The notes under the pieces are model-generated. The model made no database searches and was not told where the DNA came from. It saw nothing but the letters and a program-made list of their open reading frames with translations. From NCBI RefSeq assembly GCF_042678945.1, contig NZ_JBHTLM010000002.1, forward strand, positions 434,001 through 498,000: a DNA stretch of 64,000 nucleotides, in the 5' to 3' direction. The translations under genes were made by a program, and so were the position numbers. Origin of the DNA: Fontibacillus puldeungensis (GTDB lineage Bacteria > Bacillota > Bacilli > Paenibacillales > Paenibacillaceae). Shown here piece after piece: positions 1 to 7,791 of the stretch (the stretch's first letter is position 1; each line of letters begins with the position of its first letter).

Positions 1-2
1 GC

Positions 3-137
3 CGTGTTGATCGGCTAGAGGAGTTGGATGAAGAGCGCCTATTGTTCACGCAAAACGGTACCTCTAGCTCACCGATGGACGTCAACGCGCATTTCCATCA
101 AATTGCGACAACAGGCTACTATTACAAAATGGGCTGA
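3..137 (+). CDS. C-terminal fragment of an unidentified protein
   Basis: An open frame enters from the left edge and ends at a TGA at 135-137, giving the last 44 residues of a gene whose start lies outside the window. The tail is charged at first (VDRLEELDEERLL) and ends in an aromatic stretch (ATTGYYYKMG). I do not recognise the family. The reading is supported by the absence of stops up to the edge and by the palindromic array that starts right after it, as these arrays sit at gene ends elsewhere in the window. Confidence 0.5.
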   Translation, partial: RVDRLEELDEERLLFTQNGTSSSPMDVNAHFHQIATTGYYYKMG

Positions 138-159
138 TTGGTCCATTCCGAAACATTTC

Positions 160-361
160 AAATAAGGGTAAAAAAGGGCCCTATTTTCCGATCTTACAAG
201 CTTTCAGCGTAAATAAGGGAATTTGATGTACCTATTTTCTTACGAGGGCGGCAAAAGGCCAGTTTTTCCGACCCCAACAAGGGAATAGGGCCATAAAATT
301 CCCCTAATTTTGTGATGAGCGGCCAAATCCTCAAAATAAGGCCCAAAAATACTCTTATTAC
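160..361. repeat. Four-palindrome intergenic array, family A, copy 1
   Basis: Four imperfect palindromes of about 28 bp start at 160, 211, 283 and 334, so the start-to-start spacing is 51, 72 and 51 bp. Each unit has arms of the type AAATARGGG and CCCTATTT around an A/T-rich centre. Units 3 and 4 resemble the reverse complements of units 2 and 1, so the whole 202-bp element has approximate dyad symmetry. It fills most of the 344-bp gap between the first two genes. Copies with exactly the same spacing lie at 36867 and 41556. No T tract follows the units, so they are not ordinary terminators. Function unknown. Confidence 0.85.
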
Positions 362-481
362 TGGGATCTACTCGGCCAAGGCTAACTCGTAAGCGAACTG
401 TGATATGATAAGGTCAGAAAGGCCGAATTTAATCATTATCATTTACGGCTTTAATCCCATGATTAAAGGGTTGAGTCTATC

Positions 482-787
482 ATGACACTACGCGAAATAT
501 CGGAAAATGAGTGGCTGAGCCGCGGCAACAATACCAGGGAGGCATTGTACTTGTTTACGCCGATGTGCGGCACCTGCAAGCTGGGGGAGAAGATGCTGGA
601 AATCGCTTTGGCGTCAGGTCCCTGCATTCCCGTGTTCGGACTGAACATCAACTATGCCCCGACGCTGCGCGAAGCTTGGCAAATTTCCAGCGTACCATGC
701 TTGGTTATTGTACAGGAAGGGCAGCCCGTGCAAATCGAGTATGCCATGCGTTCGGTTGTTGATTTGTACACCTGGCTGAAGGTGTAG
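482..787 (+). CDS. Thioredoxin-family protein
   Basis: A 101-residue single-domain thioredoxin-fold protein, probably a cytoplasmic thiol-disulfide oxidoreductase. The redox motif CGTC is at residues 29-32, preceded by a hydrophobic strand (LYLFTPM) as in thioredoxins. A cis-proline position is present in the SSVP segment near residue 72. There is no signal peptide or membrane segment. It resembles the small YtpP-type thioredoxin-like proteins of Bacillus, but the substrate cannot be told from sequence. It is a single gene. The ribosome site upstream of the ATG is weak (AAAGGG), and a double hairpin follows the stop. Confidence 0.85.
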   Translation: MTLREISENEWLSRGNNTREALYLFTPMCGTCKLGEKMLEIALASGPCIPVFGLNINYAPTLREAWQISSVPCLVIVQEGQPVQIEYAMRSVVDLYTWLKV

Positions 788-852
788 AGCGTGGCGGGTA
801 AGCCCAGACGGCTCTGGTCGAGTGAATCACAAGCTACTGCAGGCGCATGCAA

Positions 853-925
853 AAAGAGGGTCGCCCTAAGTCATCTACGATGGCTTTTGGGACACCCTCT
901 TGCGGCGCTTGTGCCGCGGTGATAT
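853..925. terminator. Tandem hairpins, terminator region between convergent genes
   Basis: The first hairpin has arms AAGAGGGT and ACCCTCTT with further CCC/GGG pairing inside. It is followed at once by a small GCGGC/GCCGC stem at 902-917 and a T-rich run (GATATTTTTTATT). It lies between the thioredoxin gene and the convergent Spo0M gene and can serve the former; use by the latter is less clear. Confidence 0.7.
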
Positions 926-956
926 TTTTTATTATAAAAGTTCGAATGACTTTGTC

Positions 957-1733
957 TTATCTGGCGTGATAACGGATCTCTTCATCCAGCTTGCTCGCGA
1001 TGTAGCCCGTACCACGTTCCAGCTCGCTCTGCGAGAAACGCAGCAGCACCTTGCTCTCATCCGCATCCATCGCTTCTTCCAATAAGCCGACGAAGCCCCG
1101 TGCACGGCGATCTACCTCGAGCAGTACCTCAATGCCGTCCTCCGTCGGATAGAAGACCGCTTCCAGCTCATCAAGTTTCCCGTAATACTGGCGGCCTGGA
1201 TAGAATTCAAATTCCTGCACGAACGGCAGCCCTCTGCCGTAGCGGGGAGCGTAGCTGTTCTCCACCTTGCGGATTTGGAAGCCCAGTTCCTCGATTGCCT
1301 TCAGCACAACCCCTGTGTAAGGATGAGGCAAAATTTGCAATCCGTCGTGATCGTCGGGATCTACCGCGTTGTCGATATCCAAAGACGTCTTCACCCAAAC
1401 CTGCACCCGATCAAAGGTAGAGGGGGTGTATAACGGCAGCCTGAAAGCAAACGGCACCTCCAACTGATCATTGGGTTTAACCTGGATCGGACCGGTCAGT
1501 CGGAACTTATCTAAAGTCTGCGTATGGTTATACTTGTGATCATCGTGCTCCCGGACATAATCCGTGAGCAGGTGAAGATAAACCTCTTCGATCCGCTGCT
1601 CTACGTTCCCGCCTTGAATGAATACCTTGCCTTGAACCTCATCGCCGGCATAATAGCGGCCTTCCGCCAGTCTGGTATCTACCTTGGTGCCGCCGATTCC
1701 CACACTGGCCAATACACGGTTAAAAAACGACAT
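957..1733 (-). CDS. spo0M: Sporulation-control protein Spo0M
   Basis: A 258-residue protein, the same length as Bacillus subtilis Spo0M, with the family's N-terminal pattern (MSFFNRVLASVGIGGTKVDT). Spo0M proteins have an arrestin-like N-terminal half made of beta strands (here about residues 1-130) and a C-terminal half, and influence the onset of sporulation and cell morphology from the cytoplasm. A GGAGG ribosome site lies 5-8 bases before the ATG. The gene is convergent with the thioredoxin gene and co-directional with the kinase gene upstream, about 50 bp apart, so they may share a transcript. The family assignment is strong; the exact biochemical role of Spo0M is unsettled even in B. subtilis. 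Confidence 0.93.
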   Translation of the reverse strand: MSFFNRVLASVGIGGTKVDTRLAEGRYYAGDEVQGKVFIQGGNVEQRIEEVYLHLLTDYVREHDDHKYNHTQTLDKFRLTGPIQVKPNDQLEVPFAFRLPLYTPSTFDRVQVWVKTSLDIDNAVDPDDHDGLQILPHPYTGVVLKAIEELGFQIRKVENSYAPRYGRGLPFVQEFEFYPGRQYYGKLDELEAVFYPTEDGIEVLLEVDRRARGFVGLLEEAMDADESKVLLRFSQSELERGTGYIASKLDEEIRYHAR

Positions 1734-1784
1734 TCACATCCTCCTTCATTTTAAGGGCCGTGACAGTCACGGTATGCCGGTTCT

Positions 1785-2426
1785 CTAATCCGAGCGCTTT
1801 AGCTTTTTCCACAGCTGATAACCCTTGCGGATGACCTCCAGCAATCCATCAGGTACTGGAATAGGATGTCTTCGTATTAAGGGGGCGTATAGCCGGAAAT
1901 ACACTTTCTTGAAGTCTTTCCACATGCCGCAGTAACTTTGCTTCAGAAAATCGGATACGTCCAGCACATAGCCGCGCCCGTTCTCCATCATCACATTTTT
2001 GGCGTGGATATCATGGGGGTATAAAGCCTTGGACCGAGCGTAATCGAGCGCTTCATCAATGTCGCGGATCACTTGTTCCGGAATCCGTATGCCTCGGCGT
2101 ATACATTCATATACGGTCAACCCCTTTAGCCGTTTCATAATCAGGAAATTACTTCCTGATGCATAATATTCCGAATAGGCCGGGTGTCGACCTAATAGTC
2201 GGTACACCTCAAGCTCCTCCTCTAGTCCCGGCCGCCCCGGAGCATAGACCTTTACCGCATAATCGGGATATTCAGGATGCAGCAGCACGGCGGCATAGTT
2301 GCCCCTTCCAAGACAAGTCCAGGGCTTGGGAAGCTTTTTGACGACAACGGGATCGTGGGGGTCCAGACTTTCAACGGCCAGCTCGGGCAGCAGTTCGTCT
2401 GTAACTTGCATTAACAGCTTTTTCAT
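1785..2426 (-). CDS. Small serine/threonine protein kinase-like protein
   Basis: A 213-residue soluble kinase-fold protein. It has a glycine loop (GRGNYAAV, residues 40-47), a VAIK-type lysine (AVKVY, K59), a catalytic loop with H138-D139 and N144 (PHDIHAKN), and a metal-binding Asp in DVSDF (156-160) in place of DFG. The length and the short C-lobe resemble RIO/Bud32-like or YbdM-type small bacterial kinases rather than PASTA-domain kinases, and there is no membrane segment. The substrate is unknown. An AGGTG ribosome site precedes the ATG. It lies directly upstream of spo0M on the same strand, which could hint at a sporulation-related role, but that is only inference from position. Confidence 0.8.
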   Translation of the reverse strand: MKKLLMQVTDELLPELAVESLDPHDPVVVKKLPKPWTCLGRGNYAAVLLHPEYPDYAVKVYAPGRPGLEEELEVYRLLGRHPAYSEYYASGSNFLIMKRLKGLTVYECIRRGIRIPEQVIRDIDEALDYARSKALYPHDIHAKNVMMENGRGYVLDVSDFLKQSYCGMWKDFKKVYFRLYAPLIRRHPIPVPDGLLEVIRKGYQLWKKLKRSD

Positions 2427-2552
2427 ATTTGCACCTAATCCGTTTGAGAGATTATCTGTTATAGTTTACTAGAGAAAAGCAAAATGTTGAATAGATTGGG
2501 CTGGAATTCAAAGTTTCGGACTTCTACTGTGGGAAGGCGGTATCGATACATA

Positions 2553-3530
2553 ATGGAGCTACAAGAAGCGATTCATATGATCGGGCGGATTCGCCAAAAT
2601 ATCGGGGAAGTGGTTGTCGGTAAGCTGGAAGTGATCGACCTGCTCCTCACCTCACTGCTCGGAAACGGACATGTTCTGCTTGAGGATGTGCCGGGTACGG
2701 GAAAAACGTTGCTAGCCAAGTCACTCGCAAAATCGCTGGGCGGAGAGTTTAAAAGAATTCAGTTTACGCCGGACTTACTCCCTTCGGACCTAAGCGGCAT
2801 TAACTTTTATAGCCAAAAAACAGGAGAGTTCGAGTTTCGCCCGGGGCCGGTATTTACGCATGTGCTGCTCGCGGATGAAATCAATCGGGCAACGCCGCGC
2901 ACGCAGTCGAGCTTGCTGGAGTGCATGGAGGAGCGTCAGGTAACGATCGACGGAGTAACGCATGAGCTGGCGGCGCCATTTTTCGTTATGGCGACCCAAA
3001 ATCCGATCGACCAGCAGGGGACTTTTCCGCTGCCGGAAGCCCAGCTCGACCGCTTCCTGATGCGGATCGCGATGGGGTACCCTTCGTTTGACGAAGGGAT
3101 TATGGTCCTGCAACGGTTCAGGGAGCGCCAGCCGCTGGCCGAGTTACATCCGGTTGCCACCGCGCAGGAGGTGGCGGAGGTGCAGCGCTTCACGCAAACG
3201 ATCCGCGTCCAGGAGGATTTGCTCGGGTATATCGTCGCGATTACCGAAGCGACGCGCAAGCACCCGGAGGTGAAGCTGGGGGCCAGCCCGCGGGCCAGCG
3301 GGGCTTTGCTCCGCGCCTCCCAAGGGTACGCGCTCATTCAAGGGCGGGATTATGTGACGCCGGACGATATCAAAACCGTGGCTGCTCCGGTCCTGGCGCA
3401 TCGGCTGCTAATGCGCCATGGTTTGAAAGGAGAAGAAGCCCAAGGCATTGGTGTGGTGCGCCAGGTGCTGCGCGAGGTCGAGGTGCCGGCGGAAAAGGTA
3501 CCTGTCGGAGAGGGGAAGCGGGAGGACTAG
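2553..3530 (+). CDS. MoxR-family AAA+ ATPase
   Basis: A cytoplasmic AAA+ chaperone-like ATPase of the MoxR group. Walker A is VPGTGKT at residues 46-52, Walker B ends in LLADEIN at about 105-111, and the sensor-1 region is MATQNP near 146-151. I place the start at the ATG at 2553, because the MoxR homology begins there (MELQEAIHMIGRIRQNI) and a GGGAAGG site lies upstream. An in-frame ATG at 2484 would add 23 residues without a good ribosome site. It is followed 3 bp later by a DUF58 protein, the standard MoxR partner. Such pairs are thought to fold or insert cofactors in membrane-linked or von Willebrand-type proteins. The third usual member lies about 22 kb away at 26643. Confidence 0.92.
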   Translation: MELQEAIHMIGRIRQNIGEVVVGKLEVIDLLLTSLLGNGHVLLEDVPGTGKTLLAKSLAKSLGGEFKRIQFTPDLLPSDLSGINFYSQKTGEFEFRPGPVFTHVLLADEINRATPRTQSSLLECMEERQVTIDGVTHELAAPFFVMATQNPIDQQGTFPLPEAQLDRFLMRIAMGYPSFDEGIMVLQRFRERQPLAELHPVATAQEVAEVQRFTQTIRVQEDLLGYIVAITEATRKHPEVKLGASPRASGALLRASQGYALIQGRDYVTPDDIKTVAAPVLAHRLLMRHGLKGEEAQGIGVVRQVLREVEVPAEKVPVGEGKRED

Positions 3531-3533
3531 TTC

Positions 3534-4640
3534 ATGCAGCTGACATCGCTCATTGTTAGCGTATTCGTTGTCGTTCTGCTCGTTTCTGGCTTATACCACT
3601 GGCGGGCGCTTAAGGCGGTTCGGTATGAACGGTATTTTTCCGAGCATGCCGTGTTTGAAGGCGATACGATTGAAATGGTTGAGGTGATCGCTAACGCCAA
3701 GCTGCTGCCGCTGCCTTGGCTGCGGCTAGAATCGAGCATTGCGGCAGGACTCACCTTCGGCAATCAGAGCAACTTGGCGATTCATACCGGGGATATTTAT
3801 CAGAATCACATTAGTCTTTTTTATCTGAAGCCATACCGGCAAATTACGCGGCGCCACCAGGTAACCTGTTCTCAAAGGGGGCTGTACCGTCTGGAATCTG
3901 CGACGATGACGACGGGAGACCCTTTAGGGCTGTCAACCGAGGTGAAGCAGTTCCCGCTCGGGCTGGAGCTGCTCGTTTATCCTCGAATTCTCACACTTGC
4001 AGAGCTGCCGCTCCCGAATCACAGCTGGCTTGGCGAGCTTGCCGTCCGGCGTTGGATTGTGGAGGATCCGTTCTTGACCGCGGGAATCCGAAATTATCGA
4101 CCCGGCGATCCCATGGGAAACATCAACTGGAAAGCGACGGCCCGGACGGGGGAGCTGCAGGTTCATAAACGGGATTACACCGCCGACCACCGGCTGATGA
4201 TTTGCCTGAACCTGGAGGTTAGCGATTCGATGTGGAAGGCGGTCACTGAGCCGGGGCGGATAGAGCTAGGTATCCGGTACGCCGCCACAGTAGCCGACCA
4301 TGCGCTGAATAGCGGCCTTGCTGCTGGTTTTTTATGCAACGGCTGCTTGGTAGATGGACCGAAGGAGCCGGTAAGAATTGAGCCGCAGGCGGCCTCCGAT
4401 CGGCTGGAGCTGCTGCTTGGGACAATGGCCCGCTTGGTGATGGACCGAACGGCCTCCATGACCAGGCTGTTAGAAATGGAGCTGGAGACAGGTACGACTG
4501 ATACCGATTACCTGATCATCTCCTGTCACCAGGGTGAGAAACTGCAGGAAACGGTGGAACAGCTGAGGCTTAACGGCAACGGAGTGGAATGGATGGAAAT
4601 TCCCGAGCTGGCGGAAGAGGAAATGAGCAATAGCCAATGA
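3534..4640 (+). CDS. DUF58 domain-containing protein (MoxR partner)
   Basis: A 368-residue protein with two N-terminal hydrophobic stretches (first about residues 3-22), then a beta-rich region and the DUF58 signature around YRPGDPMGNINWKATARTG (about residues 188-206), followed by a von Willebrand A-like C-terminal part. DUF58 proteins are membrane-anchored and nearly always encoded next to MoxR ATPases, as here with a 3-bp gap. B. subtilis YeaD is the corresponding protein. A strong hairpin terminator follows 35 bp after the stop, so the transcript appears to end here, without the DUF4129/transglutaminase gene that commonly comes third. Confidence 0.9.
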   Translation: MQLTSLIVSVFVVVLLVSGLYHWRALKAVRYERYFSEHAVFEGDTIEMVEVIANAKLLPLPWLRLESSIAAGLTFGNQSNLAIHTGDIYQNHISLFYLKPYRQITRRHQVTCSQRGLYRLESATMTTGDPLGLSTEVKQFPLGLELLVYPRILTLAELPLPNHSWLGELAVRRWIVEDPFLTAGIRNYRPGDPMGNINWKATARTGELQVHKRDYTADHRLMICLNLEVSDSMWKAVTEPGRIELGIRYAATVADHALNSGLAAGFLCNGCLVDGPKEPVRIEPQAASDRLELLLGTMARLVMDRTASMTRLLEMELETGTTDTDYLIISCHQGEKLQETVEQLRLNGNGVEWMEIPELAEEEMSNSQ

Positions 4641-4675
4641 ACGAAAGGCCCACGAGCGAGTGGGAGAAAAAACGA

Positions 4676-4719
4676 AAAACGCGAGATAAAGGGACAATTG
4701 CCCTTGAATCTCGCGTTTT
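4676..4719. terminator. Bidirectional intrinsic terminator
   Basis: A perfect 12-bp stem (AAAACGCGAGAT with ATCTCGCGTTTT) encloses a second AAGGG/CCCTT pairing. The A and T runs at both ends suit termination in either direction. It closes the moxR-DUF58 transcript. Confidence 0.88.
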
Positions 4720-4824
4720 GCATAACTATGGGTATCGAGGCGGCGCCTTGCTTCCAATTTATGCTCCTTCCCTCAATAGACATCGATATTTGTACTTTAA
4801 ACGTTGCCGTAATAGCAGCATGAC

Positions 4825-4865
4825 GGGGGGTAGCTGCATTTTATACAGCTATTTCCCCCTTTTTT
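4825..4865 (+). terminator. Terminator-like hairpin built on an array palindrome
   Basis: The first palindrome of the family B array (4831-4851) is extended by a run of G on its left and CCCCC on its right, followed by TTTTTT. The result is a G/C-clamped stem with a T tract, a plausible intrinsic terminator on the plus strand. Confidence 0.6.
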
Positions 4866-5014
4866 CTAGAAAGGAAGAAGTAGATGTAAAAAGTACATCT
4901 AAAAGCGCTTGGTGGGCCGAACGACACGAAATAAGCTGGATATAGCTGCACTTTTTACAATTAATTTGGAGAAAATGACGGCGTTGGCTAAAATAACTGC
5001 ACTTTTTACATCTA
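4831..5014. repeat. Four-palindrome intergenic array, family B, copy 1
   Basis: Four 21-bp palindromes of the form TA-N2-TGYA-N5-TRCA-N2-TA start at 4831, 4881, 4943 and 4994 (spacing 50, 62, 51 bp). The second unit has AAAAAGT at its centre while the third and fourth have CTTTTT, the same order of orientations as in the copies at 31423 and 63250. It occupies much of the 504-bp gap between the DUF58 gene and the left edge of the EPS island. Apart from this array and the hairpins upstream of it, I see no gene in 4641-5144. Confidence 0.85.
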
Positions 5015-5144
5015 ACCCCGTGCCCGCGAGTTGCCCGCGGCTTTTGCTCATGGGCGACGGGGTATTTGGCAACAGGAAATGCAACTGGGTAACAATGTCA
5101 AACGAAGCTTTGCGGCCCGTTTTTATGTAAATTGTAATCCTTAC

Positions 5145-6071
5145 CTACCTTGGGTTCTGCGCACTTCTGACAAACTTAAGCCAGTCCCGCCCAGCTCGCA
5201 AAATTTCCTTATACCCCGGGGGTCTCACCAGATAATACGGGGTGAGGGTGCCGCCCCAGTTCGTTTTGGCTTGGGCTACCGTGGGGATATTGGCTCCGGC
5301 GAAATCAAATTTTTTGTAGCCGAGCTCGGAAAATTGCTGAAGCACAAAGCTCTGGGATTGCTGAACAACGCCTTGGCCCAAGTGCTCCGTCTTACTGGCG
5401 GATATCCAGCCGAATGCCCGCTCACCGTCAAACGTCAGCACGACACTGGCGCTAACCGGTTCTCCGTTGGGAGAGTAGCAGACATACGCGTGAAAGGCGT
5501 TTTCTCCTAGCAGGGTCTGAGCTAACTTCAGATCCTCCACACTAAGCCGATGGCTAAAGCCTTGACGCTGCTCGGTCCCTCGCAGGCATTGATGCACCTC
5601 TTCCATATCAACGGTTTTTGCCGTACGGTAGCCCTCAGCATCAGCTTTTTTAATTTTCGCTCGGATTTCCCTGCTTGCCTGATCCAGCGTGTATGGTAGG
5701 TCCGTCATATAAGTATATTTAATATCCGTTTTGAAGCCGCGCCAGAGAAAAGGGCGAACATCCGTAATATCCGGCGGGAATACGAAGCTGGCGTTGCGCT
5801 GGGTTTTCAGCATTTCCGGGATCATCAAGCCCGCCACTTCAAGCCACTGCCTGTCGATTTTATACGGTTTATCCGTCGGCGTAGAATGAAAGAAAAACGG
5901 ATGATAGGGGTTAAGCGGCGGAAGAAACAGCTTGCCTCCCTTATCGAAGAAAAATAACCCTTCCCCCCGAGCGGCGGAGTGGGACACTCTAAAATCTACG
6001 AACCGGGCCTGGCAGTTCCATTTTCGAACGTTAAATTCGGCCCATTGCTCCAACAAATCGCGATTAACCAT
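5145..6071 (-). CDS. FemAB/GNAT-like acyltransferase (Acetyltransf_6 type)
   Basis: A 308-residue cytoplasmic protein with no signal peptide. The C-terminal two thirds have the pattern of the FemAB/BioF2-like GNAT fold: AREIRAKIKKADAEGYR near residues 130-148, then strands with VSASVVLTFDGERAFGWISAS and a terminal YKKFDFAGANIPTVAQAKTNWG segment typical of this family's acceptor site. Members transfer amino-acyl or acyl groups to peptidoglycan precursors or to sugars of surface polysaccharides. It lies at the edge of the EPS cluster but on the opposite strand. Acylation of the polymer is a fair guess, not shown. The GGGAGG ribosome site is rather far (about 14 bases) from the ATG. Confidence 0.75.
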   Translation of the reverse strand: MVNRDLLEQWAEFNVRKWNCQARFVDFRVSHSAARGEGLFFFDKGGKLFLPPLNPYHPFFFHSTPTDKPYKIDRQWLEVAGLMIPEMLKTQRNASFVFPPDITDVRPFLWRGFKTDIKYTYMTDLPYTLDQASREIRAKIKKADAEGYRTAKTVDMEEVHQCLRGTEQRQGFSHRLSVEDLKLAQTLLGENAFHAYVCYSPNGEPVSASVVLTFDGERAFGWISASKTEHLGQGVVQQSQSFVLQQFSELGYKKFDFAGANIPTVAQAKTNWGGTLTPYYLVRPPGYKEILRAGRDWLKFVRSAQNPR

Positions 6072-6316
6072 AAGGACATCAAGTGCCTCCCTTTGTAAAT
6101 CCCTAATGATTCAAATATTGCATCAATGCCATTCTATGATCTTGTCCCCCGAAATATGATAAAGCGGATGAGGCAACCGCCGTTTCCCTATGTCGCTATG
6201 GCCGCATTTAATATATGAAAAGAGATATTCCCGAGGTCCAAAGGGGGACGCCAAATATTGTCCAGGCCAAGGAGTAAGGGATCGGTTCATGAGGTCAGGA
6301 ACAGGAGGGGATAATC

Positions 6317-7588
6317 GTGATTCAAGTAACGAAATTTGGAGCGAAAGGGAACGGTGTAACCGACGATACGGCAGCGATACAGAGGGCATTGAACCAGGCC
6401 GCCCAAACCGGTGAGACGGTATATTTTCCAAGCGGCGTTTATTTAATAAATCCGGCAGCGACACTTCGAGTCGGCGGGAACACAACGATACGGGGAGATG
6501 GCAGATCATCCGTTATTAAAGCTTTAACGAAAACCTTTGGCTGGGAGCTGATGAGAGTTTCCGGCAATGATGTGAACATCAGCAGCATTACTCTCGACGG
6601 CAATTATCGCGTAAATCGAGTGCTGGTTATCGGGGGAGGCTGCTCGCGGGTGACAGTAAGTCAGGCGGCTGTTCTTAATGCCACGCACAGTACAGATCGG
6701 CGGAGTGAATACTATTCAGGCGTGGTGTCCGGCATCGTCGTTTACGGAAATACCCAATCGATTACGATTGAAAATACGGAGGTAGCGAACATTGTCGCAC
6801 GAAATCTGGTCGGTTCAAGCTTAGTAGCTCGCGGAATCTATGTAACGACAACCTGGGGCAGTCAAGAGCGTGCAGCAAAACAAGTTGCTATCGCGAATTG
6901 CTATATTCACGATATCCTGCCTGCCGACGATGCGGACGGCATCTATATCGAGGACCCGGCTATGGAAAACAATCGGGGAGAGGAACTGAACAGCCGCATC
7001 ACCGGAAATCGTTTTGATTACTGCGCCAAACGTGCCATTAAAGTATTTGCCAAGGGGGTTTACGTCGCAGGGAATGAAATTAACAACCCTTATCTCAACA
7101 ATAACTACTATATGGGCGTGGATAAAGGAACCCTCGCACCGGATATGTATTCGGCGATCAGCATCTACGGTGGAAGCAATACAGTAGAGGGGAATGTCAT
7201 TGCGGGTAAAGGAAGCTTTTATGCCGCCATCGAGGTGGGAGCCGGATTTCCGGTAGAACACATGATCATTCAGGATAACGAGGTTACCATGGGAGCAAGA
7301 AGCAATATCAGGGGGACAACCGCCATTCGTCTCGGGAACATCAAAGATTTCCGGATTATTTCCAATACGATCAATAACGGGGAGCGGGGAATCTGGACCT
7401 GGCAAAACGCCGAGCAGGGGCTGATCAAGGATAACGTCATTATTGTCCGGCGGGGCGGGGGCATTGACCTTTCTACGTATCTAACCGGCTATGTTCAAAA
7501 GGATATCATCTGCTTGAACAACAGCATTACTGCAGGAACCTACACCATCCGGACGGCTCCCACCAACGAGAATGTTATTATTAAATAA
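6317..7588 (+). CDS. Parallel beta-helix protein, pectate-lyase-3/GH28-like, cytoplasmic form
   Basis: A 423-residue right-handed beta-helix protein. The N-terminus (VTKFGAKGNGVTDDTAAIQ) is the typical entry of the Pectate_lyase_3/GH28-related superfamily, followed by repeated N-x-I/V rungs. Distinct motifs are DADGIY, DMYSAISIY and GSFYAAIE, all shared with the membrane-anchored paralogue at 22848. The start is GTG at 6317, set by AGGAGGGG seven bases upstream. There is no signal peptide, unlike most polysaccharide lyases and hydrolases of this fold. It could trim or modify the EPS repeat unit, but its substrate cannot be read from sequence. It is transcribed toward the EPS operon but separated from it by a terminator. 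Confidence 0.85.
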   Translation: MIQVTKFGAKGNGVTDDTAAIQRALNQAAQTGETVYFPSGVYLINPAATLRVGGNTTIRGDGRSSVIKALTKTFGWELMRVSGNDVNISSITLDGNYRVNRVLVIGGGCSRVTVSQAAVLNATHSTDRRSEYYSGVVSGIVVYGNTQSITIENTEVANIVARNLVGSSLVARGIYVTTTWGSQERAAKQVAIANCYIHDILPADDADGIYIEDPAMENNRGEELNSRITGNRFDYCAKRAIKVFAKGVYVAGNEINNPYLNNNYYMGVDKGTLAPDMYSAISIYGGSNTVEGNVIAGKGSFYAAIEVGAGFPVEHMIIQDNEVTMGARSNIRGTTAIRLGNIKDFRIISNTINNGERGIWTWQNAEQGLIKDNVIIVRRGGGIDLSTYLTGYVQKDIICLNNSITAGTYTIRTAPTNENVIIK

Positions 7589-7651
7589 ATATAAAAAATG
7601 GGAATATAGGAAAGCACTTTCATGCACAAATGACGCGTATTGATGAACTTT

Positions 7652-7694
7652 ACCCTGGACGGAGCAGCTATCCGTAGGGTGGAGTTTTTTGTTT
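7652..7694 (+). terminator. Intrinsic terminator after the beta-helix gene
   Basis: ACCCT/AGGGT and ACGG/CCGT arms, with a two-base bulge, enclose a short loop and are followed by TTTTTTGTTTTTT. It separates the first beta-helix gene from the EPS operon. Confidence 0.78.
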
Positions 7695-7738
7695 TTTATA
7701 AGACTAAAAAGGTCCTGCCCTGAATATAACACAATATA

Positions 7739-7753
7739 GCAAACGTTCTGGTA
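7739..7753. promoter_or_regulatory. Possible LacI-family or cre-type operator before the EPS operon
   Basis: GCAAACGTT at 7739-7747 matches nine positions of the TGCAAACGTTT operator seen repeatedly in the maltose region. It lies 45-53 bp before the first EPS gene. The right half is degenerate, so this may be a chance match or a CcpA site. Confidence 0.25.
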
Positions 7754-7791
7754 GACGATAGGAAGCAGATTGCTGTAAAGGACGGGGAGAC

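Noticed and set aside
160..361. CRISPR array
   Set aside because: The units are palindromes with inverted partners and only moderate identity, four per locus, with no cas gene. Spacing is 51-72-51, not constant, and the same layout recurs at several loci.
4637..4945. Open frame of 102 codons after DUF58
   Set aside because: It runs through a terminator hairpin and array palindromes, and has no homology or good start site.
4831..5014. Arrays interpreted as ordinary transcription terminators
   Set aside because: Separate strong terminators stand next to the arrays (4676, 31367, 41786, 63145), most units lack T tracts, and the fixed spacing is not needed for termination.
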